Shown piece by piece: positions 36,687 through 46,971 of a stretch of 64,000 nt of DNA; positions within the stretch are counted from its first letter, which is position 1, and each line of letters begins with the position of its first letter. Source of the DNA: Thalassotalea sp. LPB0316 (GTDB lineage: Bacteria > Pseudomonadota > Gammaproteobacteria > Enterobacterales > Alteromonadaceae); the NCBI RefSeq assembly GCF_014898095.1, contig NZ_CP062946.1, positions 1,054,001-1,118,000 on the forward strand, in the 5' to 3' direction. Below the pieces are notes generated by a model that did no database searches, was not told the DNA's origin, and saw nothing but the letters and a program-made list of their open reading frames with translations. The translations under genes were made by a program, and so were the position numbers.

Positions 36687-36944
36687 ATGGCACATAAGAA
36701 GGCAGCAGGTAGTACCAAAAACGGTCGTGATTCAGAAAGTAAGCGCTTAGGTGTTAAGCGTTTTGGTGGTGAGTCTGTATTAGCAGGTAACATCATCGTT
36801 CGTCAACGTGGTACTAAATTCCACGCTGGTACTAACATGGGTATCGGTAAAGACCACACATTATTTGCTTTAGCTGACGGTAAAGTTCAGTTTGAAGTAA
36901 AAGGTCCTAAGAACCGTAAATTCGTTAGTATCGTAGCTGAATAA
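36687..36944 (+). CDS. rpmA: 50S ribosomal protein L27
   Basis: 85-aa L27. It begins [20 protein letters not shown], whose flexible N-terminus reaches the peptidyl-transferase centre. An AGGAG ribosome site precedes the ATG. A strong terminator lies 17 bases past the stop, so obgE has its own promoter. Confidence 0.98.
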   Translation: MAHKKAAGSTKNGRDSESKRLGVKRFGGESVLAGNIIVRQRGTKFHAGTNMGIGKDHTLFALADGKVQFEVKGPKNRKFVSIVAE

Positions 36945-36960
36945 GTTTCGACACTAATTG

Positions 36961-36992
36961 AAAAACCCCGCGGTTGAGCGGGGTTTTTTTTT
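36961..36992 (+). terminator. Intrinsic terminator after rpmA
   Basis: Stem AAAAACCCCGC / GCGGGGTTTTT with loop GGTTGA and a T run. Confidence 0.92.
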
Positions 36993-37011
36993 ACCTACAA
37001 AAAGTAAAGTC

Positions 37012-37062
37012 GATATCAATTGTCTTAATTCTACCGACATTAGAATCAATACAATTGATATC
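37012..37062. repeat. 51-bp nested palindrome between rpmA and obgE
   Basis: Outer arms GATATCAATTGT (37012-37023) and ACAATTGATATC (37051-37062) are perfect. Inner arms ATTCTA (37028-37033) and TAGAAT (37041-37046) are nested with them, giving a long near-perfect hairpin. Confidence 0.75.
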
Positions 37063-37110
37063 AAAACAAATGCCTACAAAGATCTTTTTAACGAAATCAT
37101 TAAGATCATT

Positions 37111-37116
37111 TATAAT
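37111..37116 (+). promoter_or_regulatory. Likely -10 element of obgE
   Basis: A perfect TATAAT at 37111-37116, 38 bases before the obgE ATG. The -35 region (TTTAAC, about 37087) is poor. The terminator after rpmA makes a separate promoter necessary. Confidence 0.5.
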
Positions 37117-37147
37117 AGGTAGATGCGTTAAGTTTGGAGTGTCTTAA

Positions 37148-38311
<1,164 letters not shown>

Positions 38312-38332
38312 CCCAAGAAAAGTTTAATTCCG

Positions 38333-38364
38333 AGGCGCAATGACTTAGGTTATTGCGCCTTTTT
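38333..38364 (+). terminator. Intrinsic terminator after obgE
   Basis: Stem AGGCGCAAT / ATTGCGCCT with a 10-base loop and TTTT after it. Confidence 0.8.
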
Positions 38365-38419
38365 GATTTATAGTGCTTCTGTTACTATGCCTAACAATTT
38401 CAAATAAAGAGCTTTAAAG

Positions 38420-38911
38420 ATGACGACATTATCAATGATTGTTGCCCATGCTGATAATCGCATTATTGGTAAAGATAACGATATGCCTTGGCATTTGCCG
38501 GCCGATTTAGCCTACTTTAAGAAAACGACACTGGGCAAACCCGTGATCATGGGCAGAAAAACCTATGATTCCATTGGGCGCGCACTACCTGGGCGGCAAA
38601 ACATTGTTATTTCCCGTGATCCTACGCTAACCATAAACGGTGTGGATGTTGTACAAAGTGTAGATCAAGCGCTCGCGTTGGCTAGTGGTGTTGAAGAAAT
38701 TATGGTGATCGGTGGTGGCGCAATTTATCAGCACTGCATGCCTAAAGCAGACAAATTATACATCACTCATATTGACGCCAACATTGATGGTGATACCCAG
38801 TTTCCCGAGTACGATTTAGTCAACGATTGGCAGCTACTAAGCTCTGAAACACGACAGCCAGATGAAAAGAACGCGTATATGCTTCGATTTAATGTTTATC
38901 AGCGTCGCTGA
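38420..38911 (+). CDS. folA: Dihydrofolate reductase
   Basis: 163-aa DHFR that reduces dihydrofolate to tetrahydrofolate. Visible signatures are IVAHADNRIIGKDNDMPWHLPADL with the substrate Asp in that segment, VIMGRKTYDSIG, and MVIGGGAIY. Length fits the usual 159-165 aa. The nearby apaH at 42638 recalls the folA-apaH adjacency of enterics, here separated by an MFS gene and a chemotaxis receptor. Confidence 0.96.
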   Translation: MTTLSMIVAHADNRIIGKDNDMPWHLPADLAYFKKTTLGKPVIMGRKTYDSIGRALPGRQNIVISRDPTLTINGVDVVQSVDQALALASGVEEIMVIGGGAIYQHCMPKADKLYITHIDANIDGDTQFPEYDLVNDWQLLSSETRQPDEKNAYMLRFNVYQRR

Positions 38912-38964
38912 GCTCGTCAGAAAAGTGATAATTTCACAAATTTACTTGATGTACGACTGCATGG

Positions 38965-39018
38965 ATGCAGGAGGTAGAGCGACTCAGGAGACAAAGCCGA
39001 GAATGACTACACCTGCAT
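38965..39018. repeat. Palindromic intergenic element after folA
   Basis: Imperfect inverted arms, ATGCAGG-AGGTAG (38965-38977) and CTAC-ACCTGCAT (39007-39018), enclose about 30 bases. The wording around it (GCATGGATGCAGGAGG, GGAGACAAAGCCGAG) resembles dispersed intergenic repeats of marine gammaproteobacteria as I remember them. No open frame. Confidence 0.5.
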
Positions 39019-39090
39019 AAATTTCTTTTATTCTAACTTCCCTGACGTAGCTCAGTGTCGGTCAAATATTTATTTCAATTGGTAAAAGAG

Positions 39091-39113
39091 TGGCATAACT
39101 TAAGGTTATGCCA
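39091..39113. terminator. Hairpin overlapping the end of the MFS gene
   Basis: Perfect arms TGGCATAAC (39091-39099) and GTTATGCCA (39105-39113) around a 5-base loop; a T-rich run (TTTTCTTTTT) follows on the plus strand. It overlaps the stop of the convergent MFS gene, so it may end transcription from the folA side. Confidence 0.55.
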
Positions 39114-40287
39114 TTTTCTTTTTAAAGCGCCATTCATGGCCTTGTTCAGGACTATGTGGGATCATGGTTGATAAGATCAGTGAGCAGGCGGCAAAGCCAG
39201 CACCAACATAAAATACTAACGAGCTGTCAACTATCCAAACAGCACCTAAAATAGCAGGGATCACAACGGCAGCAATATGGTTGATTGAAAAGCTCACGCC
39301 AGCGGTTGCCGCAATATCTTCCGGTCGGGCAATTTTTTGGAAATAGGTTTTAATCGCAATCGCTAATGCGAAAAATAGGTGATCAACGACATACAGCACG
39401 GCTGCGGCCATCCCGCTATCTACTAAACCATAAGCGATAAATAAAATCATCAGGCCAACGTATTCAAAAATGAGGACATTGCGCTCGCCAACTTTGCCTA
39501 TAACCTTGCCTATTCGTGCGGCAAACAGCCAGTTAAACACGTAGTTGATTAAAAACAGTGCACTAATTTCAGCGACACTATAATTGAATTTCTCAACCAT
39601 TAAAAAGCCGGCAAACACGACGAATATTTGTCGACGCGCCCCACTGAAAAACGTTAAGGCATAGAACAACCAGTAATCTTTTCGCAGAATTAGCTTTTTG
39701 TCTTGGCTATGTGGCTGTTCAAATTGATCGAAGGCAAAGTACATCAGCAGTGCCATAATCAACGCAAAAAAACCAAATAAAGCATAAGTTGCTTGATAAT
39801 CCCAGCCAGCATACTCCATCAATAACCAAACACTGCCATAGGCAAGTAATGAGCCGACAGATTTTGCTGATAATAATCGCCCCATAAAATGAGCAGTTTT
39901 ATCTTTATCAATCCACTGTAAGGTAAGTGATTGGTTGACGGTTTCAAAATAGTGAAAGCCAGTCGACATCAGTAGTGTGGTTAAATAGAGCCCATAAGTT
40001 GTTGGAAAATAGCCTGTTAGCGCAACGCCTAGCGCTGTAACTGCAAGTGACAAAATAGCGAGCTTTTGCTCTTTGATAAACAAAAGTAGATAAACAGCAG
40101 TAAATGCCAAGAAGCCAGGAATCTCTCGAATACTCTGTAATATACCGATTTCTTTACCCGTAAAGCTTGCACGCTCAATAACAAAGTTATTGAGTAACAC
40201 CATCCAAACCGAAAAGACTAAAGGCATAGTAAAGGCCATAGCCATTAGTAGTACTTCTGGTTGGTTATACTTGTTCGCTAATTTCAT
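39106..40287 (-). CDS. MFS transporter
   Basis: 393-aa major facilitator protein with about twelve hydrophobic spans. A charged central loop (FDQFEQPHSQDKKLILRKDYW) splits the two halves. It begins MKLANKYNQPEVLLMAMAFTMPLVFS. No strong substrate signature was seen; the family is close to uncharacterised MFS carriers of marine gammas. ATG 40287 is used; an upstream in-frame ATG would overlap the terminator at 40306. Confidence 0.85.
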   Translation of the reverse strand: MKLANKYNQPEVLLMAMAFTMPLVFSVWMVLLNNFVIERASFTGKEIGILQSIREIPGFLAFTAVYLLLFIKEQKLAILSLAVTALGVALTGYFPTTYGLYLTTLLMSTGFHYFETVNQSLTLQWIDKDKTAHFMGRLLSAKSVGSLLAYGSVWLLMEYAGWDYQATYALFGFFALIMALLMYFAFDQFEQPHSQDKKLILRKDYWLFYALTFFSGARRQIFVVFAGFLMVEKFNYSVAEISALFLINYVFNWLFAARIGKVIGKVGERNVLIFEYVGLMILFIAYGLVDSGMAAAVLYVVDHLFFALAIAIKTYFQKIARPEDIAATAGVSFSINHIAAVVIPAILGAVWIVDSSLVFYVGAGFAACSLILSTMIPHSPEQGHEWRFKKKMA

Positions 40288-40305
40288 TATCAAATACCTA
40301 AAAAT

Positions 40306-40334
40306 AAAAAAGGCTGGATTCCCCAACCTTTTTT
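40306..40334 (-). terminator. Intrinsic terminator after the chemotaxis receptor
   Basis: On the minus strand: AAAAAAGGTTGG / CCAGCCTTTTTT with a 5-base loop and T-rich run. It lies 118 bases past the receptor stop, beyond a repeat-rich stretch. Confidence 0.75.
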
Positions 40335-40344
40335 GTAATCTATG

Positions 40345-40459
40345 CGCTTTAACGCTTTAACGCTTTAACGCTTTAACGCCTTCTAGTCATACAGCCCTAG
40401 CGCCTTATCGCTTTCTAGCATTACAGCCATAAAGCATTATCGCCTTCTAGCCTTACAAC
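40345..40459. repeat. 8-bp tandem repeat plus three degenerate 20-bp units
   Basis: Four perfect CGCTTTAA units occupy 40345-40376. Three related units follow: CGCCTTCTAGTCATACAGCC (40377-40396), CGCTTTCTAGCATTACAGCC (40409-40428), and a shorter CGCCTTCTAGCCTTACAAC (40441-40459), the last overlapping the receptor stop codon. It recalls the 8-bp array at 8942. Confidence 0.85.
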
Positions 40460-42471
40460 TTAAATTCTTGTACCGACTGTTGTAACTCCTCAGCTAAGCG
40501 GGCAACTTCTGAACTTGAGGCAGCGGTTTGCTGAGAGCCTGCCGTGGTTTGTTCGGCAATAGCTACAATCGATTCAAGGTTCTCGCTAATCTCGTGAGCA
40601 ACAACGCTTTGTTCTTCTGCCGCTGTCGCAATTTGACTTGAGCGGTCGTAGGCTTCGTGAACGGCATGAGTAATCGTTTCAAGCGCTTTGTCAGCCATTT
40701 CTGATTGCTCAACACAGTTAACTGCTTGGGCTTTACCTGTTTCCATCACAGATACTGCTTTTTCGGCACCGGTTTGTAGCGCTTCAATCATGTTTTGAAT
40801 TTCTTGAGTCGACTCTTGGGTACGGCTTGCGAGCGTGCGCACTTCGTCTGCTACAACCGCGAATCCGCGACCCTGTTCACCTGCACGAGCTGCTTCGATC
40901 GCCGCGTTAAGTGCAAGTAAGTTAGTTTGCTCAGCAATACCGCGAATAACATCTAAGATACCGCCAATTGACGCGCTGTCTTGTTGTAATTTGTTGATAA
41001 CTTGAGATGCAGATTCAACTTCAGCGGCAAGTGCTTCAATCGTTTCACGGTTTTTATCAGAAATACCTTTAACGCGCTCAGCTTCATCATCAGCTTGCTT
41101 AATTTCACCTAGGGCATCGTTAGCACTTGATAATACGCTTTGAGAGGTTGAGCTCATTTCCGTTGTTGCTGAAGCGGCTTGTTCAACTTGATTGCGCTGC
41201 TCTTCAATCGCGGTTGTGCTTTGTGCCGTTACCGCTGACGTTTGCTCTGCCGCGGCGGCTAATTGTGTCGAACGACTCACAATACCTTGAATGAGTGTGC
41301 GTAGGCTATCTATGAGCAAGTTACAGTTGCGGGCTAAAGTCGCAAACTCATCCTTGCCGCTATCATCGAGCTTACGTGATAAGTCACCTGAGGCAACCAC
41401 TTGTAAGATATCGTTTACTTGACGTAGTGGACGAGTAATACTGATCAAGGTAAAGAATGAAATGACCACGGCTAAAGCGAGCGATACCAGCATAATACCA
41501 ATTGACTGCATAGAGCCAGAGCTAACGGCTTTTTCAACGCGTTTGGCTGCGTTTGATGCGGTTTTGTTAGCGAGTTCGACTTGGGCCTCGAGAATCTCGT
41601 TGGCTTTAGCGATTAGTACTTCAGATTCTTTCAACTGTGCTACGGCATCGGCTTGCGTCGCCAATTGACCATTTTTTACCGCACTAATAGCGTCTGATTG
41701 ACCGATTAACTCAGCGATTTCATTAACCAAATCATTGAGCTCCTCGGCAATATCGTCAACACCTGCTGCTATTAAGTTATCACTAATATAACGTGTTTGG
41801 TCTAGTACCTCATTACGAGAACTCGTGAACTCACGGTCTAGAAACTCAACCGTTTGTGCTGACTTGGTATCGCGATATTCGTAAGCAGAGGCAACAATCG
41901 CATTTAGCCTTGACTCTAATGCCTCACCAGCCGCAATCGATGGTGCTAAGGCGGTGTCAGCTAATTCGTGATCGGCTAAATCTAATAAGATTGTTGCCGC
42001 ATCGTCTGCTCTTTCTTCAAGAATGTCAACTTGGTCGGTTAGTTGGGCGGTTAATCTGATATTTTCCGAGCGCGAGTTAAATACTTTGTCACTAGTTGTT
42101 TGTATTGCTTTAAATGCCTCTTCGGCAGCTTTTACGCTGGTCACGAGTTTAGGCTCTTTAGCAACTGTTGCCTTTAAGCTTTTGAGAGTCTGGGTGAATT
42201 CTACTTCAATTTCATCAAACTCTGCTTTATTCGCGTTTAATGCTTCAAGTTCACTTTGGTAAAACGCTTTAAGCGTCACATTACCCATTTGGGCAATTGC
42301 CGTTGCTAATTGATTACTTCCTTTCAATGTTGGCGTGGCAAGCTCGTTTTGTTGTTTGGTCGAGTCACTAATCGTATTTAAATTCATGATCGACATTGAA
42401 CTTGTGATGATGAGTAGGAGAGATAAAATGGTAAAACCACCAATTATTTTCTGCGCTACGGTTAATTTCAT
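40453..42471 (-). CDS. Methyl-accepting chemotaxis protein
   Basis: 672-aa chemoreceptor. An N-terminal transmembrane helix (about 10-30) is followed by a roughly 290-residue helical periplasmic domain, a second span (about 325-345), a HAMP linker ([12 protein letters not shown]) and the signalling domain. The signalling hairpin tip is intact: [20 protein letters not shown]. Signal sensed is unknown. Start at ATG 42471, with a GGTGG site upstream. No other che gene is nearby. Confidence 0.95.
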   Translation of the reverse strand: MKLTVAQKIIGGFTILSLLLIITSSMSIMNLNTISDSTKQQNELATPTLKGSNQLATAIAQMGNVTLKAFYQSELEALNANKAEFDEIEVEFTQTLKSLKATVAKEPKLVTSVKAAEEAFKAIQTTSDKVFNSRSENIRLTAQLTDQVDILEERADDAATILLDLADHELADTALAPSIAAGEALESRLNAIVASAYEYRDTKSAQTVEFLDREFTSSRNEVLDQTRYISDNLIAAGVDDIAEELNDLVNEIAELIGQSDAISAVKNGQLATQADAVAQLKESEVLIAKANEILEAQVELANKTASNAAKRVEKAVSSGSMQSIGIMLVSLALAVVISFFTLISITRPLRQVNDILQVVASGDLSRKLDDSGKDEFATLARNCNLLIDSLRTLIQGIVSRSTQLAAAAEQTSAVTAQSTTAIEEQRNQVEQAASATTEMSSTSQSVLSSANDALGEIKQADDEAERVKGISDKNRETIEALAAEVESASQVINKLQQDSASIGGILDVIRGIAEQTNLLALNAAIEAARAGEQGRGFAVVADEVRTLASRTQESTQEIQNMIEALQTGAEKAVSVMETGKAQAVNCVEQSEMADKALETITHAVHEAYDRSSQIATAAEEQSVVAHEISENLESIVAIAEQTTAGSQQTAASSSEVARLAEELQQSVQEFKL

Positions 42472-42589
42472 AGATACCACCAATTTTAAATGCTAACTCA
42501 GTGAAGGATATTGTTTTTCTCTAAATTACCTTATCGGTTAGAAAGAGAAAAAATTTAGAGCTTTTTGCAGATTATAACAAGTGCTGTAA

Positions 42590-42626
42590 CTTTTACACCT
42601 TTAGTTACAAAAAGAATGTGTAAAAG
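42590..42626. other. Inverted repeat between apaH and the chemotaxis receptor
   Basis: Perfect arms CTTTTACAC (42590-42598) and GTGTAAAAG (42618-42626) with a 19-base spacer. It lies 12 bases past the apaH stop and could be a weak terminator or an operator for the receptor gene. Confidence 0.4.
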
Positions 42627-42637
42627 CGTCAATTGTT

Positions 42638-43450
42638 TTAAATGTGTGAATTTTCAGTGAATAGGGTTTTATCGTCGTAATTGAGCATCGTTAGATAGTT
42701 TCCCCAAACACAACCTGTATCAAGGGCGATAATATGGGGGTTGTTAGTTTTTCCCATTAACGCTGCCCAGTGACCAAAATACCAATAATATGACGCTTGT
42801 TCTTTTGTCATCAGATTAAACCAAGGCTGAACATTTTTTGGTGCGTCTTTGGGGGATGATTTACAAGCAAACTCTAAACTACCATCAGCATAACAAAATC
42901 GCATACGCGTATAGGCATTGATGGTGTAGCGGAAACGGTCGGTTTTGGTTTTCACGTCACACCAATTGTTCGGCGCATTGCCATACATGCGCTCAAGCCA
43001 TTTTATGCGAGACTTACCGCGAATCTTTTTCTCAGCAAAAGCGGCGTTGGCTAAGGCTTCTTCGAGCGTCCATTGTGGTGAGATACCTGCGTGGCTGAGA
43101 TAGGATTTGCCGTCAGGTAAAGGCAGAAGCAGTGGAAATTGAGCCAGCCATTCAATGATATTACCAATGTGTTTACTGGTGAGTAAGCTATCGAGGTTAT
43201 CAGATTTCTTGGCCTTTTTAAGGCCGTGATAAATCGCCATTAAATGTAGATCATGATTACCGAGTACGGTGTTAAAACTCGTGCCTAAGCTTTGTAAAAA
43301 CACAATAGTTGCTAAAGAGTTACTACCTCTTGCGACTAAATCACCAGCGGCCCAAAGTTGATCTTTTTTAGGGTCAAACTCAACCCGTTCGAGCAAGCTT
43401 TGCAGTTCACTGTAACAACCTTGAATGTCACCCACGAGATACAACGCCAT
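42638..43450 (-). CDS. apaH: Diadenosine tetraphosphatase
   Basis: 270-aa symmetrical Ap4A hydrolase that yields two ADP. The phosphoesterase motifs are present: GDIQGCYSEL, GDLVARGSNS and GNHDLHL. Length matches the family. It is the last gene of the lptD-surA-pdxA-rsmA-apaG-apaH operon and follows apaG by 16 bases. Confidence 0.97.
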   Translation of the reverse strand: MALYLVGDIQGCYSELQSLLERVEFDPKKDQLWAAGDLVARGSNSLATIVFLQSLGTSFNTVLGNHDLHLMAIYHGLKKAKKSDNLDSLLTSKHIGNIIEWLAQFPLLLPLPDGKSYLSHAGISPQWTLEEALANAAFAEKKIRGKSRIKWLERMYGNAPNNWCDVKTKTDRFRYTINAYTRMRFCYADGSLEFACKSSPKDAPKNVQPWFNLMTKEQASYYWYFGHWAALMGKTNNPHIIALDTGCVWGNYLTMLNYDDKTLFTENSHI

Positions 43451-43466
43451 AAATCGTTAAACCTCG

Positions 43467-43853
43467 TTAGTTGATAATGTTTGGCATTGCCAAGGTAAAG
43501 ACCTTAATGGGCGCCTTAACCTGTTTACCATCTTGTTGGACAAAAATATAAAAGCCTTCCATGGTGCCCATCGGGCTTTTTAAAATACAGCCACTAGTGT
43601 AGGTGTATGTTTGTTGGGGTTGTAAGATAGGTTGTTGACCGACCACGCCATCGCCCTCAACGGTGCTGGTTTCACCAATCGAGTCGGTAATTAACCACGA
43701 GCGTGAGAGCAATTGCGCGCTTTGCTCGCCATTATTGGTTATGGTGATGGTGTAGGTAAACATATAGCGTTGATCATCAATCAACGATTGTTCAGGCATA
43801 AAACGCGTCTCTACCTGAACACTAATTGATTGGGTTGTTTCCATCTCGAGCAT
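43467..43853 (-). CDS. apaG: ApaG protein
   Basis: 128-aa ApaG/DUF525 protein with a fibronectin-like fold; it influences Co2+/Mg2+ balance in enterics, mechanism unknown. The hallmark GDGVVGQQPILQPQQTYTYTSG and SPMGTMEGFY are present. Two ATGs are possible (43853 and 43844); the first is given. It lies 5 bases after rsmA. Confidence 0.95.
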   Translation of the reverse strand: MLEMETTQSISVQVETRFMPEQSLIDDQRYMFTYTITITNNGEQSAQLLSRSWLITDSIGETSTVEGDGVVGQQPILQPQQTYTYTSGCILKSPMGTMEGFYIFVQQDGKQVKAPIKVFTLAMPNIIN

Positions 43854-43858
43854 AGTGA

Positions 43859-44668
43859 TTAAGCTTGCTTTTGTTTTGTCACGATATTAGCTAATGTGAT
43901 GTATTGATCAATCGTTAGATTTTCTGGTCTGAGTGTTGGATCAATGTTGTTATCGATTAACGTTTGCTCATCGAGTAACTTCTTAAAGCTGTTGCGAATT
44001 GTTTTTCTGCGCTGATTAAAAGCCGTGACGCAAACGTGGTTGAGATCTTCTAAGTTGTCTACTGGATTTGCAATTTCGCGGTGTGGAATCAACCTAACAA
44101 TGGCGGAATCAACTTTGGGCGCTGGTTTAAACGCTTCTGGGCCTATTTCCATCACCGGTAATACTTGGCATTGGTATTGAGTCATAATCGATAAGCGACC
44201 ATAGGCTTTGGTGTTTGGCGATGCAGCCATGCGATCAACAACTTCTTTTTGCAGCATAAAGTGCATGTCTTTAACACTATCTTTAAAGCTTAGCAGGTGA
44301 AAAATCAGTGGCGTTGAAATGTTATATGGCAAGTTACCAAAAATGCGCAAAGGCTTTTCATCATCGGCTAGTTGATGAAAATCGAATTTAAGTGCGTCGA
44401 TTTCATGGATGGTTAATTTGGGTGCTAAAAATGGATGATGGCGCAAGCGCTCAGCTAGATCGCGGTCTAACTCAACAACACTCAAATGGCCAGCGCGATC
44501 AACGACTGGCTCAGTTAATGCGCCAAGGCCTGGGCCAATCTCTACTAAATTTTCACCTGGCTCTGGATTAATCGCATCAACGATACGTGAAATAATGGCA
44601 TCGTTGTGGAGGAAGTTTTGACCAAAGCGTTTTTTGGCCTGGTGACCTAAGTGACTATTTTTACTCAT
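43859..44668 (-). CDS. rsmA: 16S rRNA dimethyladenosine transferase
   Basis: 269-aa enzyme (KsgA) that dimethylates two adjacent adenosines near the 3' end of 16S rRNA. The start [15 protein letters not shown], the SAM motif [10 protein letters not shown] and the catalytic GNLPYNIS are present. The start overlaps the pdxA stop by 4 bases (ATGA). Confidence 0.97.
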   Translation of the reverse strand: MSKNSHLGHQAKKRFGQNFLHNDAIISRIVDAINPEPGENLVEIGPGLGALTEPVVDRAGHLSVVELDRDLAERLRHHPFLAPKLTIHEIDALKFDFHQLADDEKPLRIFGNLPYNISTPLIFHLLSFKDSVKDMHFMLQKEVVDRMAASPNTKAYGRLSIMTQYQCQVLPVMEIGPEAFKPAPKVDSAIVRLIPHREIANPVDNLEDLNHVCVTAFNQRRKTIRNSFKKLLDEQTLIDNNIDPTLRPENLTIDQYITLANIVTKQKQA

Positions 44669-45645
44669 GACTTATTTTGACTTAATAAAATGGCGCTATT
44701 GATCGCTTGGATGAAACTACCGCTATCAGCTTGATTGGTACCGGCTAAATCTAATGCGGTACCGTGGTCAACTGACGTACGGATAAATGGAAGCCCGAGC
44801 GTGATATTTACCGATTGGCCAAAGCCTTTGTATTTTAATACGGGTAAGCCTTGATCGTGATACATCGATAAAATTGCGTCGGCATCGGTTAAATATTTTT
44901 GTTGGAAAATAGTGTCAGCTGGCAGTGGCCCAATAATGTTAATACCTTCTTGTCGCAACATGTCGAATGTTGGATTCATCACTTCTATTTCTTCTTTGCC
45001 TAAGTGGCCATCTTCACCTGCGTGCGGGTTAATACCACAGGCGTATATTTTCGGTACTGCGATGCCAAATTTAGTTTGTAAATCGTGATGTAATATACGA
45101 GTGACCTTACTCAAGCGCTCTGGCGTTATTGCTTTAGAAACGTAAGCCAACGGTATGTGAGTTGTCACTAGTGCCACGCGCAAACCTTCGGTCGCTAACA
45201 TCATCACAACATCGCTACAGTTAGCTTGCATAGCAAAATATTCGGTATGGCCACTAAAGGCGATGCCGGCTTGATTAATCAAGCCTTTGTGAACAGGCCC
45301 TGTGACCACCGCGGCAAATTCGCCAGAGATATTTTTTTCACTAGCGATACGCAAGGTTTCAACAACATAATGGCCATTGTTGGGGTTAAGCTCTCCGGCA
45401 CGACAAACGTCACCTAGTGCGACATCGAGTACTGTTATGGTTCCAGCTGGTGTTGCGGCATTATTCGTCTCGTCATAGTCAACGAGCGATATCGGCATAT
45501 TGAGCAGTGCTGCTCGTTCAATCAGTAATTGCTTCGATGCAACAACGACTAGCTGCACCGGCCAAGCCTGTTGTGCAATATTTACCACTAAGTCAGGACC
45601 AATACCTGCTGGCTCTCCTGGGGTAATGGCAATTCTTTGGCTCAT
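44665..45645 (-). CDS. pdxA: 4-hydroxythreonine-4-phosphate dehydrogenase
   Basis: 326-aa NAD-dependent enzyme of pyridoxal 5'-phosphate synthesis. The start [16 protein letters not shown] is diagnostic. Metal-binding histidines appear in [17 protein letters not shown] and [11 protein letters not shown]. It directly abuts surA with no gap and overlaps rsmA. Confidence 0.97.
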   Translation of the reverse strand: MSQRIAITPGEPAGIGPDLVVNIAQQAWPVQLVVVASKQLLIERAALLNMPISLVDYDETNNAATPAGTITVLDVALGDVCRAGELNPNNGHYVVETLRIASEKNISGEFAAVVTGPVHKGLINQAGIAFSGHTEYFAMQANCSDVVMMLATEGLRVALVTTHIPLAYVSKAITPERLSKVTRILHHDLQTKFGIAVPKIYACGINPHAGEDGHLGKEEIEVMNPTFDMLRQEGINIIGPLPADTIFQQKYLTDADAILSMYHDQGLPVLKYKGFGQSVNITLGLPFIRTSVDHGTALDLAGTNQADSGSFIQAINSAILLSQNKS

Positions 45646-46956
45646 TTATAAGTCCTGCTCGAAAATTTCTATAAAGGCTTGGTCACGTGTTTCTTTGATC
45701 CAACGTGCGCTCTCCATACCAAATTTTCGGTTGTATATTAATTGATACGCTTTGTTTTCGTTTATTTGCGCTGTGGCATCTAACATTCTGCGACCAGTGA
45801 GTTGGGTAATATGCCAACCAAATGAAGATCGGAAAGGTTTACTGTATTCATCTATTTCCAAGCTAGCAAGCATATCTCTAAAGGCAGGGTCGTATTTGTT
45901 TGGATCTGACCAACCTAAGTCACCACCGCGCACTGATGTCGGGCCTTCTGAGTGCTCCTTAGCGAGCTCAGCGAAATCAGCTTCACCAGCGGCAATTTGG
46001 TCTAAAAAGCCTTGTAACATTTCTTCTGCCTTGGCATCACTGAGGATAATAGTTGGTTTGATCAAGATGTGACGAGCGCGCACTTCTTCAACTTCAACCA
46101 CTTCACGACCGCGAATATCGAGGATTTTAACAATACTAAAACCAAGGCCAGTGCGAATAGGGCCAAATATATCGCCTTTCTTGTTGCCTTCAATCACTTC
46201 AGCAAATAACGTTGGTAACTCATTAATGGTTTTCCAGCCTAAGCTACCACCGTCAAGCGCGTTTGAATCACCTGATGAGGCGATGGCGATACGACCGAAA
46301 TCGGAGCCTTCATTTAATAGTTCGATAACTTTTTCGGCACGCTCTTTAGCGGCGTTTAAGTCGGCTTGAGTTGGCTCCGGTGGAAACTCGATAAGAATGT
46401 GGCCAATATTGTACTCTTCATTTTGACTCGTTTGTTCTTTCATTGTTTCTAGTAAATTATTGACTTCTTGTGCTGAAATATTGATGCGGCGACGAACACT
46501 TGCACGTCTAACTTCACCGATAATCAATTCTTTCCTCACGCTTTCGCGGTAACTTTCATAGCTCATGCCATCGTTGACAATGACTTGGCGAAATTGCGCT
46601 AACGACATATTGTTTGATTGGGCTAAATTGGTAATCGTTTCATCAAGTTGAGCATCACTAACTTGCACACCCATACGCTCACCTAGCTGTAAAATAAGGC
46701 TTTCGTTGATGAGCTTATCCATCACTTGGACGCGAAGCGCTTTATCTGATGGCAACGCTTGATTTTTTTGTGCTGCTTGCGCCTTGATATTAGCAATCAG
46801 CTCGGTAACTTCTGACTCAAGGACTACGCCTGAGTCAACAATGGCCGCAATGCGGTCTAATTCTTGTTCTGCACTGTAGCTCACAGAAGGGCTTAATGCA
46901 CTGATACTCAATAGTGCAACTGCGAATAAGCTTTTTAGAGGTAATAAAGTTTTCAT
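45646..46956 (-). CDS. surA: Periplasmic chaperone SurA
   Basis: 436-aa outer-membrane protein chaperone and prolyl isomerase. A signal peptide (to SVSYSA, about residue 29) is followed by an N-terminal SurA domain (LDRIAAIVDSGVVLESEV) and two parvulin domains (about 175-275 and 285-385), with GGSLGWK and GGDLGWS. Placed between lptD and pdxA. SurA helps fold LptD. Confidence 0.96.
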   Translation of the reverse strand: MKTLLPLKSLFAVALLSISALSPSVSYSAEQELDRIAAIVDSGVVLESEVTELIANIKAQAAQKNQALPSDKALRVQVMDKLINESLILQLGERMGVQVSDAQLDETITNLAQSNNMSLAQFRQVIVNDGMSYESYRESVRKELIIGEVRRASVRRRINISAQEVNNLLETMKEQTSQNEEYNIGHILIEFPPEPTQADLNAAKERAEKVIELLNEGSDFGRIAIASSGDSNALDGGSLGWKTINELPTLFAEVIEGNKKGDIFGPIRTGLGFSIVKILDIRGREVVEVEEVRARHILIKPTIILSDAKAEEMLQGFLDQIAAGEADFAELAKEHSEGPTSVRGGDLGWSDPNKYDPAFRDMLASLEIDEYSKPFRSSFGWHITQLTGRRMLDATAQINENKAYQLIYNRKFGMESARWIKETRDQAFIEIFEQDL

Positions 46957-46971
46957 TAAATTTCTTTCTAG

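Noticed and set aside
37012..37062. Possible riboswitch or leader peptide for obgE
   Set aside because: No matching aptamer pattern or small reading frame; the palindrome lies upstream of the predicted promoter (37111) so it would not be in the transcript.
40345..40459. CRISPR array
   Set aside because: Units are only 8 or about 20 bases, without spacers of regular length, and no cas gene is present.
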